DNA of 64,000 nt, from assembly GCA_025267735.1 (NCBI GenBank), contig CM046294.1:36797222-36861221 (forward strand), written 5' to 3'. The notes beneath the pieces were generated by a model. It saw nothing but the letters and a program-made list of their open reading frames with translations. It had not been told where the DNA came from and made no database searches. Position 1 is the stretch's first letter, and each line of letters starts with the position of its first letter. This document shows positions 24,856 through 35,970 of this stretch, piece by piece. Source of the stretch: Mactra quadrangularis (Eukaryota > Mollusca > Bivalvia > Venerida > Mactridae). The translations under genes were made by a program, and so were the position numbers.

Positions 24856-25179
24856 TTTCCAATTATATAATTTTCTTTTTAGGGTCAGCAAAACCAAAAC
24901 CATATTATTCATATCAAACATGACAACGACAAAGGTGAAGGTCGTCTGAGACCATACACACTTTATTTGCTCTGATGTTTTTGGATATTTATTCAAGTTA
25001 ACAACAGGGTTTTGTGAATATTTTTGGATGTGCATGTTCATGAACACTTCAGCTAAGTGCATCTTTAATTATATTTTTATTTTTTCAATCATGGCTTTAG
25101 TTATTCTTAAAAACAATATTCAAAATTTTGATAATTTTTATCATCAAAATCACACCTTTTACCAAATTCATGTTGTTCA

Positions 25180-26296
25180 TTGAAATATGACCGTGACCAA
25201 TTATTGGATTTAGGCTTAAATGTTTACAACAATCCTTGCTTATACAAAGTTGATACCGCTACTCTAAGTGTTATTAATTCACTCAAATTAGCTCCTTACC
25301 GGTCACAAAGAAAAAATAGATGTGTTGTGAAAAGTACAGTTAAAACCCCTCAGGGCATTAATAAAAACAACTTAATATACCCTAAAATATGTAACACTGT
25401 AAGTCAGATTAGTGAAAATGTGAATTGCTTGACTTTAAACTGTAGATCCGCTGTAAATAAAGATTTTGTAATAGGTCATTATTTGAGGGAAGAAAGAATA
25501 GATTTTGCCTTACTAACAGAAACTTGGTTTTCAGATGATAAAAAAACATTTAATCGATACCTCTGGTTTAAACCAAAATGGGTACAGATTAACAGTATCC
25601 AATAGACAAAATAAAGTCGGAGGGGGGATAGCTATAACCAGTCGCATTGCAATTGATATTAATAAAATTAAGAGCGGGAGTACAAGGAGCTTTGAATATG
25701 GTATATGGAAATTAATTTTCAAGAATATTGCCCTTCATTGTATTGGAATTTACAGACCCCCAGCATTAGCCACTGTTTCTCAGTTTGTAGAAGACTTCAA
25801 TCAATTTATTGAAGATTTAATTCCTAACTACTCTAACCTGTTAATTATGGGCGACTTCAATTTACATCTTGAAGATAGATCCACGGCTGTGTCTGAATTT
25901 CTTAATTGTATCCATTCCTTTGGTTTAGAACAGCATGTAAATTTTAAAACACATATTGGTGGTAACATGTTAGATCTTGTACTTACTGAAGAAGTAAATG
26001 GTATCCATGTTAGGAAATGTGATCAGGGACCTTTTTTATCAGATCATTGTGTAGTTAAGGTACTAATAAATGTTGAAGAAGAAAATATTGTGAGCAAATC
26101 TGTAAAATTCCGCAATCTTAAAAAAATCAACCATGAAAATTTTGCTTCTGATTTGAAAGACATTACTATTGAGTGTGAAGATGTTGACACTTATGTAAAT
26201 ATTTTGGAGTCAAAGCTTCAAACTACTCTTGACAAACATGCTCCTTTAGTAGAAAAAATTAAAATTCAAAGAACTCTAATAAATAGAAATAAATAA
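25180..26296 (+). pseudogene. LINE ORF2 fragment: apurinic-type endonuclease domain
   Basis: Two overlapping frames (25180-25605 and 25535-26296) together give an exonuclease-endonuclease-phosphatase domain of the kind at the start of LINE pol. Seen in order: NCRSAVNK near residue 85 of frame 1, LLTETWFS with the catalytic Glu, VGGGIAI, IYRPP, IMGDFNLH with Asp/Asn, and LSDHCVV with the catalytic Asp-His. The chain then ends after about 90 further residues and no reverse transcriptase follows. The frames shift at an A7 run (25540-25546), consistent with one extra A. Truncated, dead copy; clade likely CR1/Rex-like. The start codon is not defined. Confidence 0.8.
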
Positions 26297-26591
26297 GAAA
26301 TTAGTGATGAAAATGTAAACTTAGGTAGAATCATGAACTGTGAAGGATGTATGTCCAAAAATATGAATTATAAAGGCTTTTTATTTATTTGTGTTATTGT
26401 ATATACATATGTTTTTATGGTGGAGGGTTTTTACTTACATGTATTTATTATTATTTTCTTTATAACATTTTTGTACAACGCCATTGAATATGTAACATAG
26501 AAATAGGCGTTTAATCAAATGAAAAAATTTAAGTTTTAAGTTTAAACATGTTCTAAATGTGTTGTCGACATCTTCGAATACTTTCAAATAT

Positions 26592-26842
26592 AAAAAATCA
26601 GTTTTGTTTCTTTTTTCTCATCTATATGTAAATTGAAACTTAACATTTCCTGTGTATTTTGGGATATTTGCACTTTTGACCTCGGTAAATGTTGCATACA
26701 AGGAGAGAGTGGGCGTGGATTTTCTTCAAAATTTTAAAGTATATGTTTATGAAACTAAATAACAATTTTTTTTTATAAGAAATATACATCTTTCTAATTT
26801 TTCGTGTGGTGATATGAATTACCATGTACAGTCCGTAGGCCC
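26592..26842. repeat. direct repeat flanking a LINE fragment, right copy
   Basis: Right partner of 24601-24855. Here it is continuous with its upstream block (26547-26591), which in the left copy is separated by the 1.4 kb insertion. Confidence 0.85.
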
Positions 26843-27224
26843 CTTGGGTACATCTATTCAACCGCTCTTAACTTTTTTGTTCTACATGTTCCATCCAAGA
26901 TTTTTTGGAAATTAGTGCCTAATAGATATGTCTGTATATTACTTTAAAAGAATCTGCACTCTGATGGGGTCTGAAAATTGACCTATGTGAGACTGAAGAG
27001 GTACCCTTTATCTTGGCTTAGCCGATTTGCCAAACACTACTATTTCATTCAAACAAATATTTCTATAGAAACACATGTTTTTCGTGCAGTCTTTTATGAC
27101 GTTACAATGACCATTAATAAGTGTGTTCAAGTTATACACCCTGTTTCATCATTACAAAAGGTTGTGTTATCTAATGAAAAACATACGCTATAATCAAACA
27201 CGCTGAATACTGCACCAATTTCAA

Positions 27225-28160
27225 TCATGGGGCGCTTCCGAGGCTTATGTCAAAACTACGTTTAATTGCAATAGGTATGGTGCATGGTTGAATGGAAGCT
27301 AAAACTGTTGCTGACCATTATGTACCATATCGCGACTTAAAGGTCGTTTCAATGAAAATAGACTTGTTCAAGGTAAGTGAGACCTAAACACGTCAGCTGC
27401 TGATAACCGTTATATTATTGTAACGTCACGCAGAAATCGTTTAATGTCTGTCCCTTAATTTGCGGAGCAGTTCCGTGCTACGTCAAGCATTCGTGTTTTA
27501 ACACAAACCATTCGAAATCAAAATTATAAACGTGTCTTAAGTGGCAGGCGTCCCTAAAAAGCAATCATTATCACGGCCAATCACATTCGTGCACGTCTAG
27601 ATTGAGCTACGGCGCAAGATTGATCGACTATGAATGAATAAGATAAGATGTCATTCGCCAACGAGTCACCGTTAAGTGTCAGATTTTCTGATGGAAGGTA
27701 GCATGTGTGGCGTGCAAAGGGTGAACAATCTGACAGCAATATATATAATACGCAGCAAGGGGACAGGTATGGCGGTGGATCGGGGATAGTTTGACTAGGG
27801 ATCCACAAAAATGGTAGAACAGTGCTTTGTACGAAGGACATTAACAGCGATTCAGTGCTGTGAGCAAGTCATTGTTCCATATGTTTTGCCTTTCTTTCAA
27901 ACCCATGACGCCATGTTCTACCAGCTGAACAACACCCATCCGCATTTGGCGAATTTTAACACGTCACATTCTTGCAGAATACCATATCGCGACACTTGAG
28001 TGACTATCTCGATCTCCCGATTTATTGCCTATTGAACACACGTGGGACATTTTTGAAAGGCGCTTTTATGCCCGAGATGACGTCAACTAAGTCTAACTAC
28101 TTGAGGCTGCATTGTTGGAGGAATGGGCCAACATTCCAATAAAGTCAAACGAATTGATTG
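27225..28160 (+). pseudogene. Tc1/mariner-type transposase remnant
   Basis: Fragments in three plus-strand frames follow the order of a Tc1-like transposase. An N-terminal helix-turn-helix-like stretch lies at 27235-27350, a LSGRRP-type linker near 27535, FSDES containing the first catalytic Asp near 27645, then DGR and VWRAKGE near 27690-27725. The best open part is 27811-27999 (FFQTHDAMFYQLNNTHPH, where the canonical DNA-x-PH has become NNTHPH, so the second Asp is lost). Further on is a PIEHTWD-like segment near 28030-28050 with the third acidic residue. ALLEEWANIP near 28110-28140 is the usual C-terminal block. Many stops and shifts; terminal inverted repeats were not found. Dead copy. 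Confidence 0.75.
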
Positions 28161-28964
28161 AATGATAAATGAGTTAAATATTTTTGAAATGATCTCTTTA
28201 AACATTTTTAGAATTGAAATTTAACTTTGATTGAGTTAACTTGATTTCACTAAGATGAAAAAAAAACTTCATTTAAGTATATAATTATGATTTAAATCAT
28301 ACATACTTTAATAACATTGTCCAATTAGTCAATTCGATGTACTCTTTAATCATTAATTACACAGGTATATAAAATACACTAACTTTAATGAATATTTAAG
28401 CTTAAAATGGAAATTAAAAAGATTAAAACCTCTCAAATATATGTAATGATATATACATTCAAAACTTCCTGTTTCATTGTACAAGTATATACATTATATT
28501 TTTTATTCAAATAGTTTCGTTAATGTGGAAAAATATTGTGAATGGTATTTGTTGTGGATTTTTGGATACTGTTACTCTTGTTTTGAACCATACATTCGTA
28601 CACAGAATTATTTCTCACTACTATTAATAAGACAATGAAGGAATCACTGTATACAATTTTCTGAAACTAAAACCTTGCAACGCCACTTATATAGTACAAA
28701 ATTCAAATATAATTATTTGTTACAAGAAAATTAAATACATTCATTTCTAACAAATGGATAAATATAAATTTGAAACACATTTTTATAATGTATGTTATCG
28801 CGTTATGTTCTAATTTGTACCCGAGTTATAGCAAAGATTGTTCAAATACTTCATTCAGCTTAATGAATGCCCTTGTTACACCTTAACTACTTTGTTGTAT
28901 TCTTCTGAGTATTTATACAATACTAAAAAAATAACAATCAATTTAATAATCTTTACTCAAGTCT
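28161..28964. other. AT-rich spacer, no gene seen
   Basis: No recognisable feature. Confidence 0.45.
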
Positions 28965-28970
28965 GTTATC

Positions 28971-29454
28971 TACGGAAGCATGGAGGTGACATGGTCAATA
29001 TTTCTTATGACTTGTTCACACAACTTACGAGAGGTGATACTTTTTGTTTCTAACTTGTTCCCACAACTTAGGAGAGTAGGTATTTTTTCTAACTTGTTCC
29101 CACAACTTACGAGAGGTGATAAATTTTTTCTAACTTGTTCCCACAACTTAGAAGAGTGGGTATATTTTTTTCTAACTTGTTCCCACAACTTATGAGAGGT
29201 GGTAATTTTTCCATCAAATCCATGTAATAAAAAGAATTCGAACAGATCTGAAATGTTCAAGTCGAATAGACTGTTTGAATGACGACTGGATATAACTTTG
29301 CGCGATTTTGAAGACGCAGTCTGATTGGTCAATTTATCTTGAGGGAACAACTTACTACGTAGTGGGAACAAGTTAGAAAAAAAATTACCTACTCTCCTAA
29401 GTTGTGGGAACAAGTTAGAAAAAATATCGACCATGTCACCTCCATGCTTCCGTA
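28971..29454. mobile_element. 484 bp MITE with internal 41 bp repeats and target duplication
   Basis: The ends begin TACGGAAGCATGGAGGTGAC and end with the complement, and the inverted similarity continues for about 80 bases. GTTATC is duplicated at 28965-28970 and 29455-29460. The left half holds five direct units of ACTTGTTCCCACAACTTA about 41 bp apart (29011, 29053, 29092, 29133, 29174), and the right half holds two or three inverted units. The 154-codon minus-strand frame and the two plus-strand frames are by-products of the units. Superfamily unknown. Confidence 0.85.
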
Positions 29455-29645
29455 GTTATCTAATATATGTTATTGATTACTAATATAAATGCATCAAATA
29501 TATATTACTAGTCATGTTGTTATTTGAACAATTCATGTCATTTTTAATAAACCGTAGTCCAAAAATGAGAGAATACAATGAATAAAGAAACACAAATATG
29601 ATGTAAAAAGATGCAAATCTTTACTTTATAAAATGTTTTTGTTAT

Positions 29646-29692
29646 GCAAGTATTATGTTAAGAAGTTTTTTTCCTCTCAACATAATACTTGC
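29646..29692. repeat. 20 bp-stem hairpin
   Basis: GCAAGTATTATGTTAAGAAG and CCTCTCAACATAATACTTGC flank a 7-base T-rich loop; 18 of 20 positions pair. Confidence 0.85.
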
Positions 29693-30737
29693 TCTGAAAA
29701 TGATACGCCTTTACCTGCATCTTTCTTTATTTTAACAATACAAAACGTTTAAAAAACAGTCTATATTTACTATAATAAACAATTCAAATTCAATCCACAC
29801 TTAACTGATACTAAATTTCGTTTCAAAAATATTTATATCAAGTTTTAGGCCACTACTTTTATATAAATTGGTTAACAAAACCGGCGACCGTAAATTTCGT
29901 GAAAATGGAAAAAATAAAATTGAGAAACACCAGTTTTTTTATTTTTTGTTGTTCCGATCGACCAAAAAATTGACGAAAATGAAAAAAAAAACAGACCGTT
30001 TTGGGGAAAAACACTAACTCTATTTTGAGAGTAAACAAAACAATAAAATGCCACAGGAAAATAATCGTCGAAACAAACATTTTTTCAAAGTCAATTTTTT
30101 GGCACTCGACCAAGAAGTTTAATGGAGTAATTCAATAATTTGATGTCTAAATATCAACATTTATCAGTATAACTTAACTAATATTGTAACAAAACAGCCA
30201 TGTTAACATACGTTAAAACTCAAAAGCAATGATAAAGACACAAGCCTCTGTTCCTTTGTTCTTCTTAATCCTAGAATTCTATCTGGTTTATATTTAATTA
30301 CAAAAAGAATACGTTCATGCAATGCATGTTAACTACTTTAACTTAAACACCGAGTTTAACACATGATACACCTTAAATTGATTTAACATCAGACTCAGTT
30401 GAACAGTGACGTAGACCTAGTGTCTGCATCAACTCTACACAGCTCTGGGTACGTGACGTCATATGTCCCATTGCTGTGTTAACACTACTACTGATGACAA
30501 GCAGGTAATTAAGACAGGGTAGAAGATTTCACATTCTACTGTTAATACACCAAAATACTCAAACAGTCTCATTTAAATTAAAGCTGTATTTTGCATAACA
30601 GCAAAAGGTTAAGTCCATTTTCGTTTAAGGGGTGTGCAGATTCTAATTGTAATCTTCTGGATACTAAGTATATTAGCATGTTGCAGTTCTTTCTTGTTTA
30701 GTCTATAGCATATTTGCTCAAATGACAAGCCTGTATT
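29693..30737. other. AT-rich spacer, no gene seen
   Basis: Minus-strand frames around 29859-30113 are low-complexity Phe/Lys-rich artefacts. Confidence 0.45.
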
Positions 30738-31075
30738 TATGCACTAAAATGTCAACAGATTTGGTCCATTATTATTTTATAGGGGTGCTGACTATAAAAT
30801 CCTCATTCATGATGACTTAAGTACTCTGAGTAATTGTTTGTTGTTGAGTCAATCCCGTATTTCACAAATAATATTTTAACTTTATTTATACTCCAAAAAG
30901 TCAACAGGACTGGTCCATTAATAGTTTATAGGGATGCTGGTACACATTTTAGATGACTTAGATATATTGAGCAGTTGTATGTTGTTGAGCCTGTTGATCT
31001 CTTTATAATTTACCCAATAACATTGAGACGTTACTTATACACCAAAGTTAACAGGTTTGGTCCATGATGATGTTA
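30738..31075. repeat. tandem repeat, ~148 bp period, about 2.3 copies
   Basis: GTCAACAGATTTGGTCCATT, GTCAACAGGACTGGTCCATT and GTTAACAGGTTTGGTCCATG start near 30750, 30900 and 31047. Shared downstream blocks are TATAGGG(G/A)TGCTG and GATGACTTA. Confidence 0.8.
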
Positions 31076-32629
31076 GCAGAACTGAATCTAAATTTATACA
31101 GTAATCTTGGAAGTTTTAAATTGAATGTTCATTTTGTATAAACAGCAAATGTATAGATTAAATAGACAAATTTGTTTACATTCAAAATTTCTAATATTGT
31201 GAGTCTTGGAAATCGGGTGTCATTTTGTCAGCTGGACAACATGTAAAACAAGATTTGAGTAACAACATAGGCATTACCAATGTGTATGTAATTTTATACA
31301 TGGGTCTGTTTGCCAAAAGAGCTGCAATTGATATAAAATTTTGTAGCAAAATATTGAAAGGTAGTTATTGGTGATACATCGAAATATCAAGTCAGACGAG
31401 GAGTGTAATAGAAGCTGCTAGAATTCCACTCATATTATGTATGATGTCCCATAATGATGTTATGAGTGATGTTAAAAGTTGTTACAGACATAAAACAAAC
31501 TAAAACAAACTGTAATGTCTTGTTTATAATACTTAATAGAAAACATGAAAACTCAGATATGTAAAAAAGGATAAATACAACGTAGAGATGTTAAATTAAA
31601 CGTCACCTTTATTTATTTTATAGCTTTATAAAATGCTAGATTGTAACGATGTTCCAAATTGGGAATCAATATAAGATTGCCTGTTAAGAATCAGTGATAC
31701 ATCAATATGGCCATTTCCGATGATGGCCTTATTTCCCAACAATGACAGAAACTATAAAGTTAATGTTTTTTTATAAAAGTTGGCATTTTATAGTCTAAGT
31801 TATACACATTCACTGACCGGTAATCTGGCTAGTGGAATCTATCTATCAATCTGCCTTAGGAGTCTTTTACTTTGCTTAGTGCAGCCCACATATTAGCGCA
31901 ACAGAATATTATCACCCTCGTAGGTACCCAATTACAACTGGGTGAAGTGAAGCAATCATAGGTAAATTTCTTTTTCGTTGAATCCTACTTAGAACTAAGA
32001 GCCCCACATATATTGAACCTCAAAAAATATATATGAATGGCACTGTCCTGGTAACTGCTTTTCCGCTGTACATTGAAACTCCTAAAAATGGTCCTAACCT
32101 GGTTAAAATCAACGGAATGAATATGTACTAAATAAGACACATATCATAACAATTTTAGTATTTTTTCCGTAAAGATAAGTCTTACCTCATCAGGAAAGGT
32201 AGGGAAACTATCCGTTGCTATGCCCAAATAAAATGTTTACGAAACAAAATGAATTATTTCCTTCTTTTTTTTTCGACCACCCAGTGGACCTTTTTCAGGA
32301 CAATTTTTGTAAACCAAAAAATAAAAAAGGAGTGGCCTTACCAATCAATATAGAAAGGAATTTCTATTGTTTCCTTTTACAAAATCATGTTTTACAGATT
32401 TGATAAATTCAACATATATCCCTCAATTAAATCCCTATGACGTGTGCCATACGTATTTAATAGCAAGCTAGAAGATCACGTTCAACCATTGAATTTCAAT
32501 GAAATGACTGAAGTTGAATTGAGTGCACATCGGAGTCAATGTTTAAACCACACTGCGAATATCGAAAGTTCTTTTATAGTCTGAAGTGGATGGTGTGTTT
32601 TTATTTGCTCAAAAGATTTACTGCATTCA
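31076..32629. other. spacer, no gene seen
   Basis: No recognisable coding or structural signal; a 62-codon frame at 32215-32403 is unsupported. Confidence 0.45.
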
Positions 32630-32832
32630 TGCTACCTTTTAAACTATCATTTGACAAAAATGTCAATTTTCCTCCTTTGATAAGATATATGAAGGAGTTT
32701 CCGGCCTTGTGAAAGGAAATGTCAGTACTGGTTATAGACAGGGGCCCAGGAAAGCTAGTGTAAGTGCACTGGACGCCGTAAAATGACATAAATTATGTTG
32801 ACACGGTGTTAACCCCCCCCCCCAAAAAAAAA
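32630..32832 (+). mobile_element. SINE, family A, 5' truncated
   Basis: Body and tail of family A: GGAGTTTCCGGCCTTGTG, GGCCCAGGAAAGCTAG, GACGCCGTAAAATGAC, GACACGGTGTTAA, ending in C11 and an A-run. The tRNA head is missing. Confidence 0.8.
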
Positions 32833-33029
32833 TTAAACCTGCAAAAATGTACAAACACGATATTTTTTACTAAAATAACGCTTAGATTTTATCTAAATAC
32901 ATTTAGTCGTTTTTTCTCACCACTTTCTGCATTTAAGGATTTTACGACTTTTTACATTGGAACGTCTTACCAACGCCCCGCTTGTCCCGATGACGTCGTT
33001 TAGAGGCGTTCATGATAAAACCGGTACGT

Positions 33030-33320
33030 TTCCGTCACGTTACCAGGTATTTTAAAAAGTAAAAACATATCTCTGAAATGAAATTTACCGCACAGGTTCG
33101 ATCTACCAGCCTATATCTAAAAAAGTATACTAGCTCAGCAGAAAAGATTTTTATACTGCGTACAAAACATGTCCATAATGCCTATAATTGATTTAATACT
33201 CATATTTGATGACATGAAAAAAATGAAAAAAATATGCCCATATGTTTACATTAATTGGGATTGAGTCAATGTTACCGGGCATTTTATGAAGTAAAAACAT
33301 ATATCTGCCTTCAAAATAAA
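33030..33320. repeat. local direct repeat, two copies 231 bp apart
   Basis: GTTACC(A/G)GGTATTTT..AAGTAAAAACATAT occurs at about 33039 and 33270, each followed by CTCTG/ATCTG. Confidence 0.55.
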
Positions 33321-34039
33321 TTTTCAGTCAATACTTTTTCATCTTTATTTCAATTCTTGAGATAAAGTTAAGTGTACTGTACATTTAAAATGACATTCTG
33401 TCATAAAAGAATGAGACGTTGTCAGATTTATTTTGAATACAATAACTTGCTCAGTGATCTCCCCTAGCTTATTCAACACGTCCCTGTGTTAAAAAGTCCC
33501 AACGTTATTTACCATATTGTATCATGGAACTGTGGTATTTAATAACACTTGTATAAAGAAAACAAAATATCAAATATTTCAATAGAGGAGGAGGTCATTA
33601 TTAACTTTATGTCGATGAATATTTGAGATTTATATAATATCAAACCAAATGATAATAAGAGGCGTTTTTAGTTTTCGAATTAACTGAAAAGCAACGTAAT
33701 AAGTAAAAATAGTCTAACCTTGATAACACGGTTCGGTTAAAATAACTCAATCAATGTTTTGGTATGCTAACTTTGAAAACATATAATATATGCACAAGCC
33801 AATTATAGCTATACCCACTACCGTACGTATATGTTTAAATAAAAATATACGTAATGAATAAGATTTAACCTCTCTTCTCTATGAACGTTTAAATCTTCCT
33901 GTTCCTTTGTTATTATTTACAAGGTTTACGATTTTTGTAGCAAAAATATGTGCTGCATTGTCAACCCCTATTGATAAAATATCGATAAGATTTAAAATAG
34001 ACGGTAACTAAATTGTAAAACTGCTAAACTGTAAAAATA

Positions 34040-34750
34040 TATAATTAATATTATATATCGCATTTATATAGCGCTCTTTTTATATTGAATATATGTTCAA
34101 AAGGGCTTCACAATCATATGCATAATTAGGAAAAACGAATTTAAATGGAGACGAAAATGAAAATGATTATGAGATGATAAAATATATAAAACATAAACTG
34201 AAAAATAATATAAAACTAAGAATTTGTGAAAGTGCTCATAGTAGTTTAAAAACGACAACAACAACAAAACAAGTGAATTTTCAACTATAAAAGAATAGTG
34301 AATGAGAGATAATGGGATTTTGATAGAACGGCAAGCAAATGGTCGATAGGGAATCAGGCGAAATGCCCCAAAAATCCATAATTGCAAGGTGCAAAGTTGG
34401 ATTCTAATCCAAGGTTTCCGCCGAACATCCATCAGCATCAGTGCCCGCGCGTCCCCCAACCATGCATTGTATAATAGCGATAAAGTAAAAGTAAAAGTGA
34501 TAAAGTTATGATTAAATTATGAGAAAAGGTAGCTATCGACCAATAGGGAATCCAGCCAGATGCCTTGACAAATCCATGATTGCAAGGTGCACAGTCGGAT
34601 TCTTATCCAAGGATCCCCGCCTGATTGGTTAGCTAAGGTATTAATCTTAAAGGTAATGAGTATATAATTGGTGGAAAGGCAACCCCTAGCCAATGGGGAA
34701 ACTGGCTAGATGCCCTAGAAAATCCATAATTGCAAGATACATATGTCCTG
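34040..34750. repeat. cluster of dispersed repeats
   Basis: The left end contains TTTATATAGCGCTCTTTT, a block seen in many marine-invertebrate repeats (from memory). It is followed by three copies of a CAGATGCC...AAATCCATAATTGCAAGGTGC block near 34345-34430, 34545-34625 and 34690-34745. A 120-codon minus-strand frame here (34097-34459) is not credible. Confidence 0.6.
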
Positions 34751-35970
34751 AATGAAAGTCACTAAATCTATCAGACAATTTATGTTTATGTTCATAATGA
34801 CCCATGGCGTGTAGTTAAAGAAACATGTTCACATTGTTTTAGATAACCGTTGCAAATAAATGTCATGACCGTTGACAACAATAATGCTTGTTATGAAGGT
34901 CAAGAAACATTTCATCATTGTAGTAGATAAACATTAACACTTAACATGTATTTTTGCTTATTAGTATGGCCATGATTTTTTTTCAAACCGTTTATCTCTC
35001 TGTACGACAAACTAACACTGAAAATATAGATAAATTTCAACCCAATTGCATTATGTCCTCTTCTTTTTATGTGACGTCATCCCAGCTATAAATCTGAACA
35101 AAACCCGTAGTCAAGTATAAAGGTCAGATTAAGTTACATTCACACAATGCAAACAAACAATTACAAAACATGAACTTAAATAGTTTGTTGTATATTTTAT
35201 TAATAACAAAACTATTTACATTATGAACACTTATATGATAATGTAGATTAGTGTAACTCAAGCACGTGACACAGAAGTGTTGTGGTATAAAATTACATAT
35301 TTCTGAAATCATTTGTACTTATTATACACTTCTTACAGAAATCGTAATAGACCTATTACAAAAATAAATCCTGCTGTGTTAGTATTAAAACATTTGTTTT
35401 TGCAGTCTTTCATATGAACTACTATATGCAATTCAATTTAGTATACAAAGATTCACAAGAACCATAACATAAATCGTATTCATTTATCGTTTAACCCTTT
35501 TGAGACCCGTTTCCATATTGATTTTTGTTGCAATGTTGATATATGTTTTTTGTTTTCCAAGTCTTTTTTCTTTACAGCTTTTGTGATAAGTATACGCAAA
35601 CATTCACATCCTTTATATTTACGTATAAAAACATATACTAATATGCTGTATACGTATGATGCTAACCTCAGCGAGTTGTTAGGAAAGAACAATATCCCGT
35701 GCTTTTCTACTCATTCCAGTGATTCGTATGTAAAACATATCACATGTAGTACGGTGTCCTCAAACTGTTGAGGAAAGTTCTCTTGATATTCATATATATA
35801 TAACTGGTATTACTATACATTATGTACATGAACAAATCGTCAAGTTTATGTTGAAAAAGCCGTTCTATAGCAACATAAATTGAATGTTTTATTTCAAACT
35901 AACAAACTAGTCTCTATCATTAGAACAGTTCAAATAACAACCTTGCTTACAAGGAGATAATATGAACATA
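34751..35970. other. spacer containing the presumed 3' UTR of the receptor gene
   Basis: The minus-strand transcript of the neighbouring gene ends somewhere here. Its stop codon is at 35971-35973, and an AATAAA occurs on the minus strand near 35195. No other gene is seen. Confidence 0.4.

Larger units (their letters stand above)
22243..26842. repeat. dispersed motif GTAGAGTCCGTAGCCCC, six copies
   Basis: Copies or near copies occur at 22243-22259, 22415-22431, 22759-22775, 23107-23123, 24837-24852 and 26826-26842, all on the plus strand; a partial one is at 22403-22413. They sit in otherwise AT-rich DNA and often precede a TGATAT or CATGTTAAT block. The last two belong to a longer direct repeat (24601-24855 and 26592-26842). 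Confidence 0.8.

Noticed and set aside
24243..24923. 226-codon plus-strand frame with a Gly/Asp/Cys-rich start
   Set aside because: It crosses a fold-back palindrome and a dispersed repeat, has no domain, and its parts belong to different repeats.
28970..29434. 154-codon minus-strand frame with NLFPQLRR repeats
   Set aside because: It lies wholly within a MITE and reflects its 41 bp units.
34097..34459. 120-codon minus-strand frame
   Set aside because: It overlaps a cluster of dispersed repeats and has a low-complexity hydrophobic end without a domain.
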